Part shown: positions 7,358 to 14,168 of the stretch, in pieces | Numbering within the stretch: the stretch's first letter is position 1 | Layout of the letters: each line of letters opens with the position of its first letter | NCBI GenBank assembly: GCA_905373085.1 | Contig: CAJPRR010000014.1 | Span: forward strand, 1-26,496 | Length of the DNA stretch: 26,496 bases | From: an uncultured Selenomonas sp. | GTDB taxonomy: Bacteria > Bacillota > Negativicutes > Selenomonadales > Selenomonadaceae | Reading direction: 5' to 3' | Position numbers and translations under genes: made by a program | The notes under the pieces: model-generated | Databases searched by the model: none | What the model was told of the DNA's origin: nothing | Seen by the model: the letters and a program-made list of their open reading frames with translations, nothing else

Positions 7358-8093
7358 AACCAAGATCTCCTTTTTCATACTGCACGAGCGCGAGGGCGAC
7401 GATCGCCGCCGTATCGACGCGCAGGATGCGCCGACCGAGCGTCACGGCAGAAAAGCCGTGCGCGACTGCAAGCTGCGCCTCCGCCTCGTCGAAGCCGCCC
7501 TCCGGCCCGACGAGCATGAAGATGTGCCGCGCCTTAGAATCCGAAAGAACCGTGCGCAGTTCCCGCCGCTCTTCCATCTCGTAGAAAAAAAGGCGCAGGG
7601 CATATTCCGCTGCCCCCTGCCCTTCCATCGCCGCGCGAAAGGGCACGATCGGCGTCACCTCGGGGATGCGCGTGCGCCCGCACTGCTTCGCCGCCTCCGC
7701 CGCGATCTTCTGCCAGCGCTCCACGCGTGCACGCGCCTTCTTTTCGTCGTAGCGCACGACGACGTTCTGACTGAGCACGGGACGGATGCGTGCAATTCCC
7801 AGTTCCGTCGCCTTCTGCACGATGAAGTCCATGCGATCGCCCTTGGGCAGGCACTGGAAAAGCTCGATTTCCGCCTGAGATTCCGCCGCTTCCGCCAGTC
7901 GCCGAACGAGTCGAAGCTGCACCCTGCCATCTGCGAAGCCCGCGACCTCGGCTTCGGCCGAGCCGCCCGCACCGTCGGCGACGAGGAGCTTCTCGCCGAG
8001 CTTGGCACGCATGACGCGCTGCAGATGATGCGCGTCCGCGCCCCGCACCTCCATCGCCTCCGCGATCTTGCCTTCGAGAAAGACGCGTCTCAT
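7308..8093 (-). CDS. rsmE: 16S rRNA m3U1498 methyltransferase RsmE
   Basis: A 261-aa SPOUT-class methyltransferase that methylates N3 of U1498 in 16S rRNA. A PUA-like N-terminal RNA-binding region (MRRVFLEGKI to HHLQRVMRAK) is followed by the knotted catalytic domain. The typical motifs are KGDRMDFIVQKATELG, the SAM-binding LVGPEGGFDEAE and the C-terminal LGRRILRVDTAA. The start ATG overlaps the prmA stop as ATGA, and the 3' end overlaps mtaB. The order prmA-rsmE-mtaB is common in Firmicutes and groups translation-apparatus modification enzymes in one transcript. Confidence 0.96.
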   Translation of the reverse strand: MRRVFLEGKIAEAMEVRGADAHHLQRVMRAKLGEKLLVADGAGGSAEAEVAGFADGRVQLRLVRRLAEAAESQAEIELFQCLPKGDRMDFIVQKATELGIARIRPVLSQNVVVRYDEKKARARVERWQKIAAEAAKQCGRTRIPEVTPIVPFRAAMEGQGAAEYALRLFFYEMEERRELRTVLSDSKARHIFMLVGPEGGFDEAEAQLAVAHGFSAVTLGRRILRVDTAAIVALALVQYEKGDLGFAKSSIDDLGLQGQPV

Positions 8094-9031
8094 CGCGCTC
8101 CGCCCCCTTTGACGATGACGGCCGCCCAACCCTTTTCCTGCTCGATCTTCTCGACGGCAAAACCATGCAGGGCGGCGGCTTCCACGACATCCTGCAGACG
8201 GTCTTCGATGATGCCCGCCAGGAGCATCGTGCCATCTGGCGCAAGATGCGCCTCCACCTCGCCGAAAAGGCGCACGATGATGTCGGCGATGATGTTCGCA
8301 ATGATGAGATCCGCCTCGCCCGCAACGCTCTTTAGAAGATCGCTCCGCTCCGTGCGCACGACGTCCTCTGCGCCGTTCTGGCGCACGTTCTCGCGAGCGA
8401 CGCGCACGGCGACAGGATCGAAGTCCACAGCTTCGACCCTCTTTGCGCCGAGCTTCGCCGCGACGATGGCGAGCACGCCCGAACCCGTGCCGACGTCGAA
8501 CACCGTCATGCCCGGCCGGACGAGTTCTTCGAGCGCTCGGATGCACAGAGCCGTCGTCGCGTGCTGACCCGTGCCGAACGCCGCGCCCGGGTCAAGTTCT
8601 GCGACGATCTCCCCCGCCCCCGCTTCGTATTCCTCCCACGTCGGCTTGATGACGGTACGCGCGCCGATCTTTTCCGTGTGGAAGAACTCCTTCCACGTCT
8701 CGGCCCAATCCTCGTCGGCGACCGCCTTCCATGACACCGCGCCCGCGCCCGTATTGATTCCATGCGCTGCCAAGCCGTCGAGCCGCGCGGCAAGACGCTG
8801 CAGCTTTCCCTCAAGCTCCTCGTCCAAAGCCCAGTACGCCTTGACGCGCACGGCCTCCGTCTCCTCGCTCTCCTCGAGATCCGTATAGTCCCAAAGCCCC
8901 GAGCGAATGTATTCGTTGAGGAGCGCCGGATCTTCGATGACAACGCCCGCAGCGCCCAATTCCTGCAAAATCTCCGACACAAGCTCCGTCGCCTCGTGCG
9001 ACGTATCCACACTCACTTCCGCCCACTGCAA
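8090..9031 (-). CDS. prmA: Ribosomal protein L11 methyltransferase PrmA
   Basis: A 313-aa class I SAM methyltransferase that trimethylates ribosomal protein uL11. The N-terminal substrate-recognition domain begins MQWAEVSVDTSHEATE. The central GTGQH(A)TT segment precedes the SAM loop FDVGTGSGVLAI, the acidic VDFDP segment, and the catalytic IIANIIADII motif. The start is TTG 9031: AAGGAG lies 9 bases upstream, and the predicted N-terminus matches the family (for example MKWSELSIHTTHEA in Bacillus). An ATG at 9052 in frame would place the ribosome binding site inside the gene. It is the first gene of the prmA-rsmE-mtaB cluster, with a promoter at 9061-9089. Confidence 0.96.
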   Translation of the reverse strand: MQWAEVSVDTSHEATELVSEILQELGAAGVVIEDPALLNEYIRSGLWDYTDLEESEETEAVRVKAYWALDEELEGKLQRLAARLDGLAAHGINTGAGAVSWKAVADEDWAETWKEFFHTEKIGARTVIKPTWEEYEAGAGEIVAELDPGAAFGTGQHATTALCIRALEELVRPGMTVFDVGTGSGVLAIVAAKLGAKRVEAVDFDPVAVRVARENVRQNGAEDVVRTERSDLLKSVAGEADLIIANIIADIIVRLFGEVEAHLAPDGTMLLAGIIEDRLQDVVEAAALHGFAVEKIEQEKGWAAVIVKGGGAR

Positions 9032-9060
9032 AAGGCATCGCTCCTTTCCCATGCAACACC

Positions 9061-9089
9061 ATCATACAATAACAAGCCCCTGTACGCAA
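9061..9089 (-). promoter_or_regulatory. Promoter of prmA-rsmE-mtaB
   Basis: On the minus strand TTGCGT (9084-9089) and TATGAT (9061-9066) are spaced by 17 bases, about 30 bases before the TTG start of prmA. Confidence 0.7.
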
Positions 9090-9090
9090 G

Positions 9091-9114
9091 AAAAAACCCC
9101 GCCCGAAGACGAGG
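9091..9114 (-). terminator. Rho-independent terminator of the lipase gene
   Basis: On the minus strand CCUCGUC, a UUCG tetraloop and GGCGGGG pair fully with two G-U wobbles, followed by six T. It sits 42 bases after the lipase stop and directly before the prmA promoter. Confidence 0.8.
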
Positions 9115-9155
9115 GAAGCGCACACGGTTCAAAAAGCCGACGTTTGCACGCGCAT

Positions 9156-10490
9156 TTACAATCCCAATGCCGCATCGCGCGTCTCGCTGTCCTTGTACGA
9201 GAGATAGAGAAAGGCTTCGATTGCGGGCAGATTTCCCGTGTTCGTGCTGCGCGATTCCAAAGTCAGCAGCCGTCCGTCGCTCGTGTAAAGCTCTTCTTCA
9301 AGCGTCAGTCGGAAACTGCCATGCCTTTCGCGCAGCAAGCTGCCCGAAAAACGCTCGACGAGAACGTACTTGCAGCCGGCGGCACGCGCGGCGGCGAAAA
9401 GCGATTCCTGCGCCCCGCCTTGCGAAGAAAAGACCGTCGGCGCATAGCGTACGTCGAGCGCATCGTGCACGGCACGCTCGATGTACGGCGCATCCTGCGC
9501 GAGCGCCTCAGGCAGGTCAAAGAACGGCGCCGCGACGTAAAGACCGCCTGCGACCTCGTGCGGCACACCGCAAAACAGTTCATGCGGCGAATCCGTCTGC
9601 ACCGCATCATAGTAGCAGCGCAGAGCCTCATCGAAGTAGAGCGCCATCTCATGGTGGAAGCGATCCTCGCGCGTCCGCGGCTTCCAGAATACTTTCTCGC
9701 CAAACTGCACGAAGCCCTTGCCCAAAGACTGCAGGACGGCGGCGACGGGATCCGCCTTCATGACGATGCGCGTGAAATGAAGCCTCGTTTCGTAGAGCCG
9801 TGCAAACTTCTCGTCGCCGACAGCGGGCGCACCGAACGTGATGACGTGAAGCTGCTCGGGCGGCACGCCGAGATCGGCGAGACGCGCCGCCGTCACGAGG
9901 GACGCCGCACCGCCGAGGCTGTGACCCGTCAGATAGAGCGTCTCTTTGGGATTTTCCTTCAGTTCCTCTGCCAGCGCCTCGCCTGCCGTCCGATTGCCGA
10001 ACTCCGGCATCGCCTCCGTGAAGAGCGCCGCCATGACGAAATCGTTGAATCCCTTGTGGACATGCGGCAGATCTCGAGAGCCGCTTCCGGCTGCAACGGC
10101 AGCAAACTCCGCCGGACTCGTTCCACCGAAGGGAACGGCGGAAAGGCGCAGATCGACCTCGATGTCCTTCTTGTTCTCCGTGCCCGGAAAGGAGAGCACG
10201 GCGATGCGCCTGCCGTCTGCGAGCGTCTTCCGTGCCAGATGAACGCGCCCCTCCGCCGCTCGCGTCGATGTGCTGCGGCTCTGGAAATCCCAAGCCGTCT
10301 CCTTGAGCCAGCCGCGCACGAGAAGTCCGCCGTCGTCGGAATACGAGGCGGAAGAAACGAGCGCGGCGAGCAGGTCGAATTCCGGCTCTTCCTTCGCCGA
10401 AGCCGACAGCGGCAAGAACGCAAGGCAAAAGAAAAGGATCGTCAAGATCGCTGCTCGAAAACGCTGCAGCGCACAGTTCATCTGCTTCAT
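9156..10490 (-). CDS. Exported class 3 lipase with an extra C-terminal domain
   Basis: A 444-aa alpha/beta-hydrolase of the lipase class 3 family, expected to cleave ester bonds of acylglycerols. A signal peptide runs to about residue 32 (hydrophobic core ILTILFFCLAFLPL, cleavage after SASA). The nucleophile elbow GHSLGG places the catalytic Ser near 191. The acid is probably Asp 247 in MKADPV, and the His is one of the pair near 279-280 (RFHHEMALYF). HVHKGFNDF matches the region before the lid. Beyond about residue 300 a further 140 residues (AVHDALDVRYAPTVFS onward) have no recognised function and look like a separate alpha/beta domain. The start at 10490 follows GGGAGGA; upstream ATGs have no site. 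Probably periplasmic or secreted. Confidence 0.88.
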   Translation of the reverse strand: MKQMNCALQRFRAAILTILFFCLAFLPLSASAKEEPEFDLLAALVSSASYSDDGGLLVRGWLKETAWDFQSRSTSTRAAEGRVHLARKTLADGRRIAVLSFPGTENKKDIEVDLRLSAVPFGGTSPAEFAAVAAGSGSRDLPHVHKGFNDFVMAALFTEAMPEFGNRTAGEALAEELKENPKETLYLTGHSLGGAASLVTAARLADLGVPPEQLHVITFGAPAVGDEKFARLYETRLHFTRIVMKADPVAAVLQSLGKGFVQFGEKVFWKPRTREDRFHHEMALYFDEALRCYYDAVQTDSPHELFCGVPHEVAGGLYVAAPFFDLPEALAQDAPYIERAVHDALDVRYAPTVFSSQGGAQESLFAAARAAGCKYVLVERFSGSLLRERHGSFRLTLEEELYTSDGRLLTLESRSTNTGNLPAIEAFLYLSYKDSETRDAALGL

Positions 10491-10532
10491 GCCGATTCCT
10501 CCCATCATGAACAATGGCGATTCCTTAGGAGA

Positions 10533-10561
10533 ATTCTAGGACAAAAAAAGAGGAAAATCAA
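10533..10561 (-). promoter_or_regulatory. Promoter of the lipase gene
   Basis: On the minus strand TTGATT (10556-10561) and TAGAAT (10533-10538) have a 17-base spacer. The -35 overlaps the proposed lepB terminator. Confidence 0.5.
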
Positions 10562-10601
10562 TAGAAGCCGCATTAAGAACGACTTTCATCAATTTTCCTC
10601 T
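10543..10601 (-). terminator. Terminator of the rplS-lepB transcript
   Basis: AGAGGAAAAT-type arms (10549-10558 with 10592-10601) pair over 10 bp around a 33-base loop. On the minus strand they are followed by seven T. The long loop lowers confidence; the perfect arms and T run support it. Confidence 0.6.
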
Positions 10602-10618
10602 CCATGCAGGATCAAGCC

Positions 10619-11140
10619 TCAAGGCAGGGATTTCGCCTCGGCGACCGGCCAGAACACGACCATCGCCTTGCCCTTGATGAGATCGTAGGGAACGAAGCCG
10701 ACATCAGCAAAGCGGCTGTCCTCGGAATTGTTGCGATTGTCGCCCATGACGAAGATGTGCCCGGCAGGCACCGTCGAGAGCGGGTAGTTCGTCAGCGTCT
10801 TTTCGAGGATATAGTCCTCGTTCAACAGCTGCTGGTTCAAGAACACCTTGCCGTCCTTGATCTCGATCGTGTCGCCGGGCACGGCGATCACGCGCTTGAT
10901 GAAGTCGCGGCTCGGGTCGCGCGGATAGCGGAAGACGATGATCTCGCCATGCTCCGGCTCCCTCATGCGATAGATGAACTTGTTGACGACGAGGCGCTCG
11001 CGCGACTGCAATGTAGGCCGCATGGACGGGCCGTCCACGACGTAAAGCTCCACGATGAACTGACGAATGACGAAGGCGAGCACGACGGCGACAACGATCG
11101 CCACGAGCCAATCCTTGACTTCTTCTCCCAACGAACTCAT
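10619..11140 (-). CDS. lepB: Signal peptidase I
   Basis: A 173-aa membrane protease that removes signal peptides from exported proteins. One N-terminal membrane segment (about 11-29, WLVAIVVAVVLAFVI) is followed by the catalytic Ser in GPSMRPTL (Ser39) and the general-base Lys in FIKRVIAVPGD (Lys82). The late box GDNRNNSEDSR is also present. Its length fits the short Gram-positive-type enzymes rather than the two-segment enterobacterial form. GGGAGGT precedes the ATG. It lies 83 bases downstream of rplS on the same strand and is probably co-transcribed; a hairpin between them may tune read-through. Confidence 0.96.
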   Translation of the reverse strand: MSSLGEEVKDWLVAIVVAVVLAFVIRQFIVELYVVDGPSMRPTLQSRERLVVNKFIYRMREPEHGEIIVFRYPRDPSRDFIKRVIAVPGDTIEIKDGKVFLNQQLLNEDYILEKTLTNYPLSTVPAGHIFVMGDNRNNSEDSRFADVGFVPYDLIKGKAMVVFWPVAEAKSLP

Positions 11141-11164
11141 AAGATACCTCCCGAAAAGGAAATA

Positions 11165-11212
11165 GGGACTGCAGGGGAAAACGCCTGGCCGGCATTCTCC
11201 CTAGGCAGTCCC
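11165..11212 (-). terminator. Intercistronic hairpin between rplS and lepB
   Basis: Eight-bp arms (GGGACTGC 11165-11172 with GCAGTCCC 11205-11212) enclose a second partial stem. On the minus strand only a short mixed TATTTCC stretch follows, so this is a partial terminator or an RNA processing/stabilising structure rather than a strong stop. Confidence 0.5.
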
Positions 11213-11223
11213 CACGATGTGCT

Positions 11224-11565
11224 TCAGCGTCTCTCGCGGATGCGAGCTGCCTTGCCCGTAAGGTTGCGCAGGTAATAGAGCTTCGCACGGCGCACGATGC
11301 CGCGGCGCATGAGCTGGATCTTGTCGAGGCGCGGCGAATGCACGGGGAAGGTGCGCTCGACGCCGACGCCGTAGGAAATGCGGCGCACGGTGAACGTCTC
11401 GCGCACGCCCGTGCCCGAGCGCGCGATGACGACGCCCTCGAACGCCTGAATGCGCTCGCGCGTTCCCTCGACGACCTTGACGTGCACGCGCACCGTATCG
11501 CCGGGAGCGAACTCGGGGATGTCCGAGCGCAGCTGCTCCTGCTCCAAAGCCTGAATGATGTTCAT
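11224..11565 (-). CDS. rplS: Large ribosomal subunit protein bL19
   Basis: A 113-aa ribosomal protein located at the 30S-50S interface. Family motifs are plain: FAPGDTVRVHVKVVEG, RIQAFEGVVIAR, and the basic C-terminal segment IVRRAKLYYLRNLTGKAARI. Length is normal. AAGGAGG lies upstream of the ATG. Its strong promoter (11639-11667) leaves a leader of about 67 bases, enough for autogenous control, though I see only a weak stem there. lepB follows on the same strand. Confidence 0.97.
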   Translation of the reverse strand: MNIIQALEQEQLRSDIPEFAPGDTVRVHVKVVEGTRERIQAFEGVVIARSGTGVRETFTVRRISYGVGVERTFPVHSPRLDKIQLMRRGIVRRAKLYYLRNLTGKAARIRERR

Positions 11566-11638
11566 TTGTTTTCCTCCTTAATCTCAGACGTTCTTGAGAA
11601 AGCCGTTCTCTCCCAGCGGACCGCCTATATGCTTGCCT

Positions 11639-11667
11639 ATTTTATCACAAAGAACAAGTTATTGCAA
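11639..11667 (-). promoter_or_regulatory. Promoter of rplS(-lepB)
   Basis: On the minus strand TTGCAA (11662-11667) and TAAAAT (11639-11644) are spaced by 17 bases, with TG one base before the -10. The rest of the interval between rplS and glnQ (11668-11765) holds no gene and no clear terminator for glnQ. Confidence 0.75.
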
Positions 11668-11765
11668 CCGTACGCGCAAGAAGTTCCGGACGAGCGCCGG
11701 CGCATGGCCGCTTCTGCTTTCGGGGCAGCGGAAAACGCAAGGAAGCGCTGAACTTATCCGCGCTC

Positions 11766-12482
11766 TTAAAGCACCTTCGACAGGAAGTTCTTCGTCCTCT
11801 CTTCTTTCGGATGCTCAAACACTTCCTTCGGCGCGCCCTGCTCGATGATCCGCCCGTCGTCGACAAAGAGCAGGCGGTCGCCAACCTCGCGTGCGAAGCC
11901 CATCTCGTGCGTGACGATGACCATCGTCATGCCCTCGGCGGCCAAGGAGCGCATGACATCCAAGACCTCCTTGACCATCTCGGGATCGAGGGCGCTCGTC
12001 GGCTCATCGAAGAGCATGAGACGCGGCTTCATCGCGAGCGCACGCGCGATGGCGACGCGCTGCTGCTGGCCGCCCGAAAGCTGTTCAGGATAGGCTGTCG
12101 CCTTATCCGCAAGGCCGACCTTCTCCAAGAGCATGTGCGCATCTTTTTCCGCCTCTTCGCGCGAGACCTTCCTGACCTTTCGCGGCGCAAGCGTGATGTT
12201 GTCCATGACCGTCATGTGCGGGAAGAGGTTGAAGCGCTGGAACACCATGCCGACCTCGGCGCGCACGAGGTTGATGTCGGCCGCCGAAAGCTCCTTGCCG
12301 TCGATGGAGATCTTCCCCTTGGACGGCATGTCGAGATAGTTGATCGAGCGCAGGAGCGTCGACTTGCCGGAACCTGAAGGCCCTATGATGACGACGACCT
12401 CCTTGTCCGCAACTTCAAGGTCGATGCCCTTCAGGACGAGGTTGTCGCCGAATGCCTTGTAAAGCCCCTTAATGCTTATCAT
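11766..12482 (-). CDS. glnQ: Polar amino acid ABC transporter ATPase (GlnQ-like)
   Basis: A 238-aa ATP-binding subunit of a polar-amino-acid uptake transporter. Walker A is GPSGSGKST (34-42), the signature is LSGGQQQR (135-142), Walker B is LMLFDE (155-160), and the switch His is in VTHEMGF (192). FQRFNLFPHMTV is the usual Q-loop context of this subfamily. The gene overlaps the end of glnP by 14 bases, and GGAGG inside glnP serves as its ribosome binding site. It completes a glnH-glnP-glnQ operon. The substrate (glutamine, cystine or another polar amino acid) cannot be fixed from sequence alone. Confidence 0.94.
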   Translation of the reverse strand: MISIKGLYKAFGDNLVLKGIDLEVADKEVVVIIGPSGSGKSTLLRSINYLDMPSKGKISIDGKELSAADINLVRAEVGMVFQRFNLFPHMTVMDNITLAPRKVRKVSREEAEKDAHMLLEKVGLADKATAYPEQLSGGQQQRVAIARALAMKPRLMLFDEPTSALDPEMVKEVLDVMRSLAAEGMTMVIVTHEMGFAREVGDRLLFVDDGRIIEQGAPKEVFEHPKEERTKNFLSKVL

Positions 12483-13134
12483 CGGTTCTGAACCTCCGTT
12501 CGAGATAGGCCACGAGCTGCGAGATGGAAAGCGTCATCACGAGATAGATGACGGCGACGCAAGGCCAGATTTCCAACGAGCCGTAGGTGCGGGCGATGAT
12601 GAGCTGGCCGCTTCGCGTCAGCTCCTCGAAGCCGATGACCGAGACGAGCGACGAATCCTTCAAAAGTGCGATGAACTCATTGCCGATCTGCGGTATGACG
12701 CGCTTGACCGCCTGCGGCAGAATGATGTACCACATCGTCTGCAGCCACGTCATGCCCAAGGAGCGCCCCGCCTCCATCTGTCCCTTGTCGATGGACTGGA
12801 TGCCCGAGCGGAAGATCTCGGCGACATAGGCGCCGCTGTTGATGCTGCACGCCGTGATCGCCGCGAAGAACGGGTCGACGCGCTGTCCCGAAAGGACGGG
12901 AAGCGCGAAGTAGATCAAAAAGATCTGCACCAAGAGCGGCGTGCCGCGCAAAAAGTCGATGTACGCCATCGCCAGAAGGCGCAGCGGCTTGACCTGCGAG
13001 ATGCGCGCCACGCCGACGACAAGGCCGATGACGACGCCGAGCGCGACGGAAATCGCCGTGATCTTTATGGTCACGAGCGCACCGATGAGCAGGATCGGGA
13101 AAGAACTTGCCGCCAGATCGAAATCAAAATTCAT
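12469..13134 (-). CDS. glnP: Polar amino acid ABC transporter permease (GlnP-like)
   Basis: A 221-aa inner-membrane permease of the His/Glu/Gln/Arg/opine family. About five membrane segments are visible. YIDFLRGTPLLVQIFLIYF and the cytoplasmic EAA loop (EAGRSLGMTWLQTMWYIILP) that contacts the ATPase are both characteristic. It sits 21 bases downstream of the binding-protein gene and overlaps glnQ. It most likely works as a homodimer, since only one permease gene is present. Confidence 0.94.
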   Translation of the reverse strand: MNFDFDLAASSFPILLIGALVTIKITAISVALGVVIGLVVGVARISQVKPLRLLAMAYIDFLRGTPLLVQIFLIYFALPVLSGQRVDPFFAAITACSINSGAYVAEIFRSGIQSIDKGQMEAGRSLGMTWLQTMWYIILPQAVKRVIPQIGNEFIALLKDSSLVSVIGFEELTRSGQLIIARTYGSLEIWPCVAVIYLVMTLSISQLVAYLERRFRTDDKH

Positions 13135-13155
13135 GCCTGCACCTCACGACTGCCC

Positions 13156-13935
13156 TCAGTCGGCCTTCTTGCCGAACCACTTCTTGTAAATCTCGTCGTA
13201 CTTGCCATTTTCCTTGAGCTTCTTCAAGGCGTCGTTGACCTTCTTCTGCATCTCCTGATTGTCCTTCGCCATGGCGATGCCATAGTCCTCGGAAGTCAGA
13301 AGCTCGTTGACGACGCGCACGTCCTTCTCGCCGCTCTTGGCGATGTAATAGTCGTTGACCGGACGGTCGTTGACGACGGCCTGCACGCCGCCCGCCTTCA
13401 GCTCAAGGAAGGTGTCCGCCGAGCTGTTGAGTTCCTTGACCCGGATGTCGGGGTTCTTCTTGACTTCCTTCGCACTCGTCGTGCCGATCTGCACGGCGAC
13501 CGTCTTGCCCGCGAGATCCTTGAAGCCGTTGATGTCCGTGTTGTCCTTCTTGACGACGATCGTCAGGCCGGACTGATAGTAAGGCTCTGAGAAGAGCACG
13601 TTCTTCTTGCGTTCCTCGTTGATCGTCATGCCCGAGATCGAGATGTCGATGTTCTTCGACACGAGCGCCGGAATCAAGCCATCGAAGTTGATGTTCTGGA
13701 TGTCCGCCGTCATGCCCATCTCTTCCGCCAAAGCACGCGCGAGATCCATGTCAAAGCCCTCATACTCCTTGCCGTTCTCGCTCTGGAACTCGAACGGAGC
13801 GAAGTCCGCGTTCGTGCCGACGCGCAGTGTCTTCGACGCCGAACCCGAGTCCCCCGAGCCGCCGCAGCCCGCGACGGCGAAAGAAGCCGCAGCCAGAAGT
13901 CCCACGGCGCCGAGCAGCATTTTCTTCATCTTCAT
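13156..13935 (-). CDS. glnH: Polar amino acid-binding lipoprotein (GlnH-like)
   Basis: A 259-aa substrate-binding lipoprotein. A lipoprotein signal ends at AVAGC (Cys24), followed by a Gly/Ser linker. The mature part is a family 3 solute-binding domain: LRVGTNADFAPFEF, YEGFDMDLARALAEEMG, and IDISISGMTINEERKKNVLFSEPYY. These residues line the amino-acid pocket, with the Arg and Asp that bind the substrate alpha groups in the usual places. The ATG at 13935 follows a GGGGGG run. It is the first gene of the operon, with a promoter and a leader hairpin upstream. Ligand specificity is open. Confidence 0.94.
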   Translation of the reverse strand: MKMKKMLLGAVGLLAAASFAVAGCGGSGDSGSASKTLRVGTNADFAPFEFQSENGKEYEGFDMDLARALAEEMGMTADIQNINFDGLIPALVSKNIDISISGMTINEERKKNVLFSEPYYQSGLTIVVKKDNTDINGFKDLAGKTVAVQIGTTSAKEVKKNPDIRVKELNSSADTFLELKAGGVQAVVNDRPVNDYYIAKSGEKDVRVVNELLTSEDYGIAMAKDNQEMQKKVNDALKKLKENGKYDEIYKKWFGKKAD

Positions 13936-13981
13936 GAAAGAACCCCCCCTGAAAAGCTTATAAATACAATATGAAGAAGAA

Positions 13982-13999
13982 GCCCGGGATGCCCCGAGC
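13982..13999 (-). promoter_or_regulatory. Leader hairpin of glnHPQ
   Basis: On the minus strand a 7-bp stem (13982-13988 with 13993-13999, one G-U pair, loop GCAU) is followed by UUCUUCUUC. It begins about 11 bases after the predicted transcription start. It could be an attenuator or a 5' stabiliser. Confidence 0.5.
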
Positions 14000-14016
14000 C
14001 TTTTCACATCTGTAAC

Positions 14017-14045
14017 ATTATAACACAGAAGCAACAGCTTATCCA
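14017..14045 (-). promoter_or_regulatory. Promoter of glnHPQ
   Basis: On the minus strand TGGATA (14040-14045), 17 bases, then TATAAT (14017-14022), with TG one base before the -10. The leader to the glnH start is about 75 bases. Confidence 0.75.
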
Positions 14046-14112
14046 TAGTGTATTTGGCAGAGGTTTTCGAGCACATGAATAAATTTTTGTCACTTTTTCG
14101 TCGTCTATGACG

Positions 14113-14157
14113 AAAGGGGCCGGGACACACGATTCATGTGCTCCGGCCCTTTCCCTT
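14113..14157 (-). terminator. Terminator of the Dcu-family gene
   Basis: On the minus strand an AAAGGGCCGG arm and a CCGGCCCCTTT arm enclose a second short stem (GCACA with TGTGT). Only a brief T-rich stretch follows. It lies just after the carrier stop codon at 14169. Confidence 0.65.
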
Positions 14158-14168
14158 CGCCTCCTGCA

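Noticed and set aside
6068..7519. Long plus-strand open frame opposite mtaB (483 codons)
   Set aside because: It is Arg/Ala/His-rich mirror composition of mtaB and rsmE; the minus-strand proteins are clear family members.
8907..10688. Plus-strand open frame of 593 codons across the lipase and prmA promoter
   Set aside because: It crosses promoters and terminators of the opposite strand, and the lipase catalytic motifs lie on the minus strand.
11566..11638. Regulatory L19 leader RNA before rplS
   Set aside because: Only a weak GAGA/TCTC stem is visible; I cannot support a defined leader class.
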